In this document: in pieces, positions 8,893-15,932 of the stretch
Layout of the letters: every line of letters starts with the position of its first letter
Numbering within the stretch: the first letter of the stretch is position 1
Assembly (NCBI GenBank): GCA_965531145.1
Contig: CBESOE010000002.1
Coordinates: 1-64,000 of the forward strand
DNA from: JAQAZP01 sp965531145
Lineage (GTDB): Bacteria > Acidobacteriota > JAQAZP01
Direction: 5' to 3'
DNA length: 64,000 nucleotides
The notes under the pieces: generated by a model
Told to the model about the DNA's origin: nothing
What the model saw: only the letters and a program-made list of their open reading frames with translations
The model's database searches: none
Made by a program: the position numbers and the translations under genes

Positions 8893-9372
8893 TCATTTGT
8901 GATACTTCTCACCGCCGAGAATCGTTGCCGCGCGGTAGAGCTGCTCCAGCAGCAGCACCCGAGCCAGTTCGTGGGGCAGGGTCAGCGACGAGAGCGACAG
9001 TTTCTCCTCGCATGTCTTCAGCGCATCGGCGGACAGTCCCACCGGGCCGCCGATGAGCAGGGCCAGCTTTCCGTAGACCTCCAGTTGCTTCTCCAGGTGA
9101 CGAGCCAGCCCGGGGCTGTCCAGCTGTCGGCCGGACTGGTCCAGGGCGATCCGCCGGCCGGCATCTCCGCTGGCCTCCAGCAGCAGCCGGCCCTCCTTGC
9201 GGCTGGCCACGTCGTCGGGGTCACCGCGTCCCACCGCGTCCTTCACCTCCACCAGCCGGGCGGAGGTGTAGCGGTTCAGCCGCCCCAGGTAGTCCTCCTG
9301 GGCCGCCTTCCAGTGCGGTGTCTTCAGTTTGCCCACCGCCGCGATGAGGATCTGTCCACCCAGCCGTTTCAC
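8893..9372 (-). CDS. rlmH: 23S rRNA (pseudouridine-1915-N3) methyltransferase
   Basis: A 159-aa SPOUT methyltransferase that methylates pseudouridine 1915 in helix 69 of 23S rRNA on the assembled 70S ribosome. The family core is clear: LLIGGPVGLS (SAM knot), KLSLSSLTLPHELARVLLLEQLYRA and the C-terminal GEKYHK ending that RlmH proteins share. Start is GTG with GGAAGGGG upstream. The gene is 20 bp downstream of the thioesterase gene in the same operon. Confidence 0.95.
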   Translation of the reverse strand: MKRLGGQILIAAVGKLKTPHWKAAQEDYLGRLNRYTSARLVEVKDAVGRGDPDDVASRKEGRLLLEASGDAGRRIALDQSGRQLDSPGLARHLEKQLEVYGKLALLIGGPVGLSADALKTCEEKLSLSSLTLPHELARVLLLEQLYRAATILGGEKYHK

Positions 9373-9392
9373 CGCCGGCCCCTTCCTTTGCT

Positions 9393-9875
9393 TCAGTCCG
9401 CCGCCGCTTCGCTCAGCATGCTCTCCGGCATCCGGGCGCAGAGCACCTCGCCCCGGGCGCAGACCTTACCGTTGGCGGAGAGGGTGGAGCTGACCAGTAC
9501 CTTGCGCCCCTTGACCCACTCTATCTTTCCCCGGATCTCCAGCTCCACCCCCAGCGGTGTGGGGCGGAGGTAATCCACCTGCAGCTTGGCCGTGACGTAA
9601 CGCAGGGGCGGCTCGCTGTCCATGGGCCGGCCCTCCTCGCGGTAGCCGGCGGCGGCCGCCGTGCCGGTGGAGTGACAGTCGATCAGCGAGGCCACCATGC
9701 CGCCGTAGACATACCCCGGGATGGCCATGTGGTATGGCTCGGGTGTGTAGCGGCAGATGGTCTCATCGCCGTCCCAGTAGCTCTTGATCCGGTGCCCTTT
9801 CTCGTTCAGCCGGCCGCAGCCGAAGCAGTGGGACACGTCCTCGGGGTAGTAATCCTGGAATGCTTTTTCGGTCAT
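9393..9875 (-). CDS. PaaI-family hot-dog thioesterase
   Basis: A 160-aa hot-dog-fold protein of the PaaI/THEM4-like thioesterase type, expected to hydrolyse acyl-CoA thioesters in the cytoplasm. The opening CFGCGRLNEKGHRIKSYWDG and the central YVYGGMVASLIDCHSTGTA carry the family pattern (the H and G of the usual HGG are replaced by YGG, with D/H downstream). The start ATG overlaps the stop of the M1-like gene by 4 bp and its ribosome site (GGAGAAG) lies inside that gene, showing translational coupling. Confidence 0.85.
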   Translation of the reverse strand: MTEKAFQDYYPEDVSHCFGCGRLNEKGHRIKSYWDGDETICRYTPEPYHMAIPGYVYGGMVASLIDCHSTGTAAAAGYREEGRPMDSEPPLRYVTAKLQVDYLRPTPLGVELEIRGKIEWVKGRKVLVSSTLSANGKVCARGEVLCARMPESMLSEAAAD

Positions 9876-12382
9876 TTCTTCTCCAGTATCTGGGCCAGCA
9901 CCTCGTGGCGCGGGTTGATCAGCAGGCGTTCCGGTTTCTGCGGCACCGGGAACTGGAACCGTTTTGACGCCTGGTCCAGGGGCAGCAGCACCTGGCTGAC
10001 CCGGTCCCCGCCGAAGTCGACCCAGACCGGGACCATCACCTTGAAATCGGCCGGCACGTCGCTCTTCTCCAGGTCGATCACCAGGTCATGGGCCCCCTGC
10101 GGGTTCTTCGTCTCCGACACCTGCCAGGCCCAGGTCAGGGTGGGGGTGCCGCGGCCAAAGACCCACTGGTCAAAGAACCAGCCCCATCTGGACCCGGTGA
10201 CCCGCTCCACCGCGGCGATGAAGTCGGCGGTGGTGGCCCGGCCGCCGGCGTGGGTCCGATAAAAATCGGCGAGGACGGCCCGGAAGAGATCCTGCCCCGC
10301 AGTGGCCGGGTTGTTGTCCAGCAGCTTGCGCAGCATGTGCAGCACCAGCACCCCACGACGGAGGTTGTAGGCCGAATAGGCATAGGGAACCTCGGCCGGG
10401 CTGGAACGGAAGCCGAGACCGATGGGCCCCATGTCCTTCAGGTGGCGGGGTTCCCACCTGACCTTGATCAGCGGGCTGGGCAGCAGCAGCACCTCACTGT
10501 CGCTGAGAAAACCGTAGGGTGCCGCACTGCGGACCCGGTCGAACTCCGGCATCGCCAGCAGCGCCGACATCCCCCGGGAGACCCCCTTCTGGCTGGGGAT
10601 CATCTGGGCGTTGAAGGTGCGGATGATCTGCTGGTAGTAGCCACGGTGCTCGCCACCCGCTTCGATGGAGAGCAGGGTGCTGAAATCCACCAGTGCATCC
10701 ACCAGCCACTGGTCGCGGTAGTCGGGCCACTCGATGGTCCAGCTCCAGAACTGCGCCGCGGCCTCCCGTCCCCGGAGCAGCTGGGAGAGCCCCGGGCTCT
10801 CCCGGTTGTAGGCCAGCACTCCGAGGTTGACGAACCCCACATAGGACTGACTGAAGCCGTTGACCCGGGTGGCCAGCAGCCGCTCCACCGGCGATTCGGC
10901 CCCGAGATACTGTTCGAGAAAGGCTGTGCAGTCGAGCAGGTCCCGGCCCACGTTGCGTTTCACGTCGTCGATGGTGATGCCGTCGGTGGTACCGAAGGAG
11001 GTCACGGGTGGCAGGCCGTCCCGCTCCACCAGCACCTCTTTGAAGCCCTTGCCGTAGGAGAAGCCCACCGCTTCACAGGGTTGGTCAATGACCCAGACCG
11101 TCCGCGCCGGTTTGCCGTCCTGATCCTCGCTTTCCAGCCGGCCGCTGGCCCGGATCTCGACTTTTTTCGGGTGGGATACGCTGATCCGGGCGGTGTGCAG
11201 GTCCCGGAAGCGGTCCGCCGGCCGGGGATACCAGTCGCGGCCCAGCACCTGGTTGCTGGTGCGGATGCTGTAGTTCACGGTGAGCTGGGTTTCCTCACCC
11301 GCCGGCAGCGGCTGGTTCAGCAGCACCACCAGCGAATCGTCGTAAATGGTTCTGTAGATGATCACCGCCCGATTGCCCAGATGGTCGCGAAGAAAGGGCC
11401 GCGGTTGGCCATTGCCGTCACGCACCGCGGTAACCCGGGCTTGCGGCTCCAGCAGCAGGGGGACCGCCTGTATCCCTTCCGCTTGCGGGATAAAGGTGAT
11501 GGTCGCGCTGAAGTCGGTCCAGGGCCACTGCCGTTTCCGGCCGTATTGACTTCCATGGGCCAAGCTTCCCTGGGCGATATCGTGGGCCTTCCTGCCGCTG
11601 TGGTGCTGCAGGTCGGCGGTGAGTTCGGCGTGGGTGATGTCGATCAGCGGCTGTTGTTCGCCGTCCCTTCCCGAAATGCTGACCCAGACCTCGGGGTGGT
11701 CGTTGGTCACCCGGTAGAACTCCAGCCGGATCTCCTCCGGGCGAAACGGCTCGAACTCCCAGGTCAGCGGGCCGAACTCGTCGGTCTCCATGTCGGCGAT
11801 GAGGTAGCGGTCACCGGGGATCAAGCGACCTGCCGCCACCCGGGCGTCCACGTCCCGGCGGGCGCAGCGGAACCAGCGCTGGTGGCTCTCTTTGGCCTCG
11901 CGGCTGGTCTCGAGCATCGTGCTTTTCAGCGGTGTGGGCAGCAGGACAGCGAGGTCTTCGGAGCTGCGCAGGGTGAGGACGGTGAAGGGCAGATCCAGCT
12001 GCTCTCGGGCCTCGGCGCCGGAACGGAAGGCGAACTGCTCGCGCTCCCGCGGGTCGGGAATGGACATGGTGAAACGTCCCCGACCGCGGAAGACCATCCC
12101 GGTGACCGTGCCGTCCGGGGCCGGCGGCATGGTGCGGATCTCGCCCGACTCCAGCTGCCAGACTGCACCGTCCTTCTGGATCTTCAGCCCTTCCGGCGGA
12201 ACGGGCAGGGGCGTGGCGCCCGTTTCCCACTCCAGGCCCCGTGTGTACCAGGCGGCCCAGTCCTCGGGCGAATCGGCCAATGCCACCGGAGGAGCCAGCA
12301 GGGCAAGGAGGGTGAGCAAAACGGTGAAGCGGATGAGGAATGGCAGGATGGTCTGCCCTGAAGCGGTTTGGTCGGATCCCAC
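9872..12382 (-). CDS. Secreted M1-peptidase-fold protein with degenerate zinc site
   Basis: An 836-aa exported protein with a signal peptide ending PPVALA. It has the beta-sandwich, catalytic-fold and C-terminal pattern of M1 aminopeptidases, including LRRGVLVLHMLRKLL and FFDQWVFGRGTPTL. The zinc motif HEXXH-X18-E is replaced: residues 539-543 read REAAA and the third ligand position is D562, at exactly the spacing expected for M1. Catalysis by the usual mechanism is therefore unlikely; a binding or chaperone role is an inference. GTG start has AAAGAGG upstream. It is the first gene of a four-gene operon (thioesterase, rlmH, radical SAM). Confidence 0.82.
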   Translation of the reverse strand: MGSDQTASGQTILPFLIRFTVLLTLLALLAPPVALADSPEDWAAWYTRGLEWETGATPLPVPPEGLKIQKDGAVWQLESGEIRTMPPAPDGTVTGMVFRGRGRFTMSIPDPREREQFAFRSGAEAREQLDLPFTVLTLRSSEDLAVLLPTPLKSTMLETSREAKESHQRWFRCARRDVDARVAAGRLIPGDRYLIADMETDEFGPLTWEFEPFRPEEIRLEFYRVTNDHPEVWVSISGRDGEQQPLIDITHAELTADLQHHSGRKAHDIAQGSLAHGSQYGRKRQWPWTDFSATITFIPQAEGIQAVPLLLEPQARVTAVRDGNGQPRPFLRDHLGNRAVIIYRTIYDDSLVVLLNQPLPAGEETQLTVNYSIRTSNQVLGRDWYPRPADRFRDLHTARISVSHPKKVEIRASGRLESEDQDGKPARTVWVIDQPCEAVGFSYGKGFKEVLVERDGLPPVTSFGTTDGITIDDVKRNVGRDLLDCTAFLEQYLGAESPVERLLATRVNGFSQSYVGFVNLGVLAYNRESPGLSQLLRGREAAAQFWSWTIEWPDYRDQWLVDALVDFSTLLSIEAGGEHRGYYQQIIRTFNAQMIPSQKGVSRGMSALLAMPEFDRVRSAAPYGFLSDSEVLLLPSPLIKVRWEPRHLKDMGPIGLGFRSSPAEVPYAYSAYNLRRGVLVLHMLRKLLDNNPATAGQDLFRAVLADFYRTHAGGRATTADFIAAVERVTGSRWGWFFDQWVFGRGTPTLTWAWQVSETKNPQGAHDLVIDLEKSDVPADFKVMVPVWVDFGGDRVSQVLLPLDQASKRFQFPVPQKPERLLINPRHEVLAQILEKK

Positions 12383-12444
12383 GTCGCGCCTCTTTCGATT
12401 GCCTGCAGATACATTCCGAAGACCGGGTGAGAATGAAGGCTATC

Positions 12445-12473
12445 AGTATTTTCCGATTGCCGGTGCTTGTCAA
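12445..12473 (-). promoter_or_regulatory. Promoter of the M1-like/thioesterase/rlmH/rSAM operon
   Basis: On the minus strand: TTGACA (12468-12473), 17-base spacer, AATACT (12445-12450), giving a leader of about 56 bases. The spacer end and -10 read GGAAAATACT, as in the acyl-CoA synthetase promoter at 18241-18269. Confidence 0.6.
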
Positions 12474-12489
12474 TCGTTGCCAGTAATCT

Positions 12490-12536
12490 ATCCTTGAAAA
12501 ATGATACTTGACATTTCGATATTCAAGGATTAAATT
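12490..12536 (+). promoter_or_regulatory. Promoter and 9-bp inverted repeat for leaderless ATPase gene
   Basis: TTGACA (12508-12513), a 17-base spacer and TAAATT (12531-12536). The start ATG lies only 6 bases past the -10 box, so transcription should start at or next to the ATG. A perfect inverted repeat ATCCTTGAA (12490-12498) / TTCAAGGAT (12522-12530) brackets the -35 box and could be an operator. The tract is much more AT-rich than its surroundings. Confidence 0.6.
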
Positions 12537-12542
12537 CAATGT

Positions 12543-13694
12543 ATGATTGACAGACCAGACTATATGGGGGCTCTCCAGCGGGCTCTGGCGCGTAACCCGG
12601 TGGTCGCTCTGCTGGGACCCCGTCAGTGCGGGAAGACGACCCTGGCCCGCTTGCTCGGCAGCCGGATAAAATCCCACTACTTCGATCTCGAGAATCCTCG
12701 GGACGAAGCGCGGTTCGATTCGCCGATGCTCACGCTCGAGCCGCTTGACGATCTGGTCATCATCGACGAGATCCAGCGAAAGCCGGAACTGTTTGATGTC
12801 CTGCGTGTGCTCGTGGACCGTCCGGCATTCAGGGGGAAGATCCTCCTCCTGGGCAGCGCGTCACCACGGATCGTGAAAGGTGTTTCGGAATCCCTGGCGG
12901 GGCGGATCGGGTTTGTGGACCTCAGCGGGTTCGACCTGCGTGAAGTTGGTGTGGATGGGTTTCGAAAACTCTGGTTTCGCGGTGGTTTTCCCCGCGCCTT
13001 CCTGGCTGGAGATCAGCAAACCGCCACTTCGTGGCTCGACGGTTTCATCAGGACGTTCCTCGAGCGGGACGTTCCGCAACTCGGCATCACAATCCCGGCG
13101 GAAACGTTGCGGCGGTTCTGGACCATGGTGGCACACTATCACGCCCAGGTCTGGAATGCGGCGGAGTTCGCCCGCTCACTGGGTACGGCGGAACCGACCG
13201 CTCGCCGCTATCTCGACATTCTCTCCGGCGCTTACATGGTCAGGCAACTGCAGCCCTGGTTCGAGAACCTGAAAAAGCGCCAGGTCAAATCACCGCGTGT
13301 CTACATCCGTGACAGCGGCGTGCTGCACGCCCTCCTGGCCATCGATACACCCGACGCACTGGCCGGGCATCCAAAGATCGGAGGATCGTGGGAGGGATTC
13401 GTCGTCGAGCAGGTGATCGCCTGTGCCAACAGCCGCGATATCTATTTCTGGTCAACGCACTCCGGGGCCGAACTCGATCTCCTGGTCTTCAAATCAGGGA
13501 TGCGCCTCGGCTTTGAAATCAAGTACACCGACGCGCCGCGGACCACGAAGTCGATGCGCATCAGTATGGCCGACCTCAAGCTGGATCGGCTTCTGGTCGT
13601 CCATCCCGGCACCGAATCCTATCCCCTGGACACCGGAATCGAAGCACTCTCCATTCACGATGTCCCCCGGGTTTTCTCGAAACCGCTAAGTTAG
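12543..13694 (+). CDS. AAA_14 / DUF4143 ATPase
   Basis: A 383-aa P-loop ATPase. Walker A is GPRQCGKTT (residues ~25-33), Walker B is DLVIIDEIQ, and the sensor region is ILLLGSASPRI. The C-terminal half is the DUF4143 domain, with a winged-helix part and a PD-(D/E)XK-like end (SGAELDLLVF, GFEIKYTDAP). This large family is common in mobile or accessory gene sets and its role is not settled. No ribosome site precedes the ATG, which fits the leaderless promoter. It stands alone between two minus-strand operons, and its AT-rich upstream region suggests acquisition by transfer. Confidence 0.88.
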   Translation: MIDRPDYMGALQRALARNPVVALLGPRQCGKTTLARLLGSRIKSHYFDLENPRDEARFDSPMLTLEPLDDLVIIDEIQRKPELFDVLRVLVDRPAFRGKILLLGSASPRIVKGVSESLAGRIGFVDLSGFDLREVGVDGFRKLWFRGGFPRAFLAGDQQTATSWLDGFIRTFLERDVPQLGITIPAETLRRFWTMVAHYHAQVWNAAEFARSLGTAEPTARRYLDILSGAYMVRQLQPWFENLKKRQVKSPRVYIRDSGVLHALLAIDTPDALAGHPKIGGSWEGFVVEQVIACANSRDIYFWSTHSGAELDLLVFKSGMRLGFEIKYTDAPRTTKSMRISMADLKLDRLLVVHPGTESYPLDTGIEALSIHDVPRVFSKPLS

Positions 13695-13808
13695 TTCTTC
13701 CGCCCTATTCAACTCTGATGATGATTTTATTTATGTATCGCGTCAACCAGGCAGTTGACCAAAAATCTGAGGGTGCTCAGCGAGAGATTCATTCGGGTGG
13801 GAAAACTG

Positions 13809-13842
13809 CACACCTCACCGGCGATCAAGCCGGTGAGGTGTG
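13809..13842. terminator. Terminator between convergent ATPase and HADH-ECH genes
   Basis: A perfect 14-bp stem (CACACCTCACCGGC and its complement) has a 6-base loop GATCAA. On the minus strand it is followed by TGCAGTTTTCCC, so it fits best as the end of the acyl-CoA operon. Confidence 0.7.
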
Positions 13843-13855
13843 ACGGCGCCGTCGA

Positions 13856-15886
13856 CTACTCGTTGACGAAGTCCGCTATGGCCCGCGGCCCGTTGGTGAT
13901 GAAGTTGTCCAGACCGATCCGGGTGTCCTTGGTCTCAAAGCAGGCTCCGAAGGCTACGGCCTCCATCTTCAACCCGGTGCTCAGCGAGGCCATGGCTCCG
14001 GAGAGGATAGCGTCCTGCATGATCTGGTCGATCCGCGTGCTCAGGTGGCCCAGCTCCAGCTCGGGCAGCTGGTCGGGGACGGTGATCGGGCCCTTGGCGA
14101 TGGGGATCAGGTCGACGATGTTGTCACCGGCCTTGGCCGCCAGCTCCATGGCGGTCAGCAGCAGATCGCCGGCTACCTCTTCGCGGATCAGCCCCAGCTC
14201 CAGGGCGTTGTCGGAGGAGACCGGCTCACCCAGGCGCAGGATCGCCCAGGCCTTCTCCAGGCCGATCAGCCGGGGCAGGCGCTGGGTCCCGCCGTAACCC
14301 GGGATCAGGCCCAGTTTCGGTTCGGGCTGTCCGGCCAGCACCTTGGCCCCCTTGCGGGCCAGCCGGGCGTGGCAGCTCATGGCCAGCTCGTTGCCGCCGC
14401 CAAAGGCCAGGCCGTTGAGGGCGCAGATCACCGGCTTGCGCATCTCTTCGATGGTGTTGCACACCGCCTGGCCGCGAAGGGCGACTTCTTCTGCCGCGGC
14501 GGCGTTCTGCAGCTGGGACAGCTCCTTGATGTCCGCCCCGGCCACGAAGGCGGTGGGACCGAACCCGGTGAGCACCACGGCCTTGATCGAGGCATCCTCG
14601 GCCAGGGCGTTGAAGTGCATTTCCAGCTGGTCCAGCACGTCGCTGTTCAGCGCGTTGAGCACCTTGGGCCGGCGGATGGTGACGATCGCCACCCCGTCTT
14701 CATCACGGCGCAGCACCACCGGGATCTCCCAGGACATGCCCGTTGCCGCCTGTTGCTCCAGCATCTGGGGTACGGCGAACCCCGGATGGGTCGCCGCATA
14801 GCCCAGGACCAGCTCCCGGGATTTGACCAGGCCCATGCGATTCATCAGGGCGAAGGGGCCGGACATGCCGTTACCCGAGGTGATGGCCAGCTCCAGGTCG
14901 CTGATCGACGTTATCCCGCTATCCAGCACCTGGACCGCCAGGCCGAAGTAGGCCCCCAGCAGCTGCTCCGAAACGGTGTTGTACTCCTCGTCGGTGACGA
15001 CGCTGTCCTCGCCCTTGCCGGCCAGTTCCCAGGATTTCTTCTCGGTGACCATCTCCACCATCATCTTGGGAACGGTGTACCAGGGGGAGACGGTGTTGAG
15101 CCGGTCGAGGCCCCGGGCCAGGTGAACTATCCCGCCGGGGGTGTTGATCGTGGCCAGCGGGCCGGTTTTCATGCGCAGCGCCTTGGCCGCCACGGCGTCC
15201 ACCACCCTGGCCGTGGCCACGCCTTCCTCCACCAGCAGCATGGAGGCCAGGGCCAGACCATCGGTCACCGGGCGCACCGCGTGGCCCACCCGGGACGTCA
15301 CCTGGATGGGGATCTTGCCCATCTGTTCGAGGAACTTCATCACCCAGTCGGAGATCTGCGGATCGGTTCCCGTGGAGGGGAGCACCTCCACCAGCGGGTT
15401 GCGGTCGGCCGGGGAATGGAGGTGGACCACCAGGCAGCGTGCCGGGTGAGCCGCCCCGCTGAAAATGGTGTCCGGCTCGAGATGGGTGGTGTTCACGGCC
15501 AGGATACAGTCCGAGGGGATGACATCCTCAAGTGTGCCGAGGGTCGCCCGGGTATTCTCCAGGTCCTGGCAGGCGGCTTCCACCACCAGGCCGGCAGCGG
15601 AGAGCTGGCCCACATCGACGGTGAAGGTGAGTGTGGAGAGTATCATCTCCCGCACATGCTCCTTCATCTTGCCCGACTCCACCGTGGCGGTCAGAGTGGA
15701 TTCCAGGTTCTGGCGGGCGGTGTCCACGGCTTCCTCGTTGAACCCCGTGACGGTGATTCCCACTCCCAGGCGCCCCAGCGACTGGGCCAGCTGGGTGGCG
15801 GTCCGCAAGGCCGCCGTCCCGGTACCCACCACGCCGACATCGGCAATCCTCTGTATCTCCAGCAGGTGTTTCATCTTTTTCTCCAC
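13856..15886 (-). CDS. Fused 3-hydroxyacyl-CoA dehydrogenase / enoyl-CoA hydratase
   Basis: A 676-aa two-enzyme protein of beta-oxidation-type metabolism. The N-terminal half is an HADH domain with NAD motif GVVGTGTAA and the catalytic pair His in VVHLHSP and Glu in NPLVEV. The usual NTSS is NTTH, and the usual NR of the substrate loop is changed (VGHAVRP). The C-terminal half (~400-676) is a crotonase with oxyanion motif AFVAGADI and both catalytic Glu residues (GGGNELAMSC; GQPEPKLGLIPGYGGTQR). The order HADH-ECH is the reverse of FadB/FadJ. It is 46 bp downstream of the NDP-forming acyl-CoA synthetase gene, so acyl-CoA made or consumed by that enzyme is the likely substrate pool. Confidence 0.85.
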   Translation of the reverse strand: MEKKMKHLLEIQRIADVGVVGTGTAALRTATQLAQSLGRLGVGITVTGFNEEAVDTARQNLESTLTATVESGKMKEHVREMILSTLTFTVDVGQLSAAGLVVEAACQDLENTRATLGTLEDVIPSDCILAVNTTHLEPDTIFSGAAHPARCLVVHLHSPADRNPLVEVLPSTGTDPQISDWVMKFLEQMGKIPIQVTSRVGHAVRPVTDGLALASMLLVEEGVATARVVDAVAAKALRMKTGPLATINTPGGIVHLARGLDRLNTVSPWYTVPKMMVEMVTEKKSWELAGKGEDSVVTDEEYNTVSEQLLGAYFGLAVQVLDSGITSISDLELAITSGNGMSGPFALMNRMGLVKSRELVLGYAATHPGFAVPQMLEQQAATGMSWEIPVVLRRDEDGVAIVTIRRPKVLNALNSDVLDQLEMHFNALAEDASIKAVVLTGFGPTAFVAGADIKELSQLQNAAAAEEVALRGQAVCNTIEEMRKPVICALNGLAFGGGNELAMSCHARLARKGAKVLAGQPEPKLGLIPGYGGTQRLPRLIGLEKAWAILRLGEPVSSDNALELGLIREEVAGDLLLTAMELAAKAGDNIVDLIPIAKGPITVPDQLPELELGHLSTRIDQIMQDAILSGAMASLSTGLKMEAVAFGACFETKDTRIGLDNFITNGPRAIADFVNE

Positions 15887-15932
15887 TCCCTCGGTCTGAC
15901 CCTCTCGGGGCCGTGCGTGTTTGGCCAGGGCC

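Noticed and set aside
10088..12361. A 757-codon open frame antisense to the M1-like gene
   Set aside because: It is a shadow of codon bias; there is no ribosome site and no recognisable domain.
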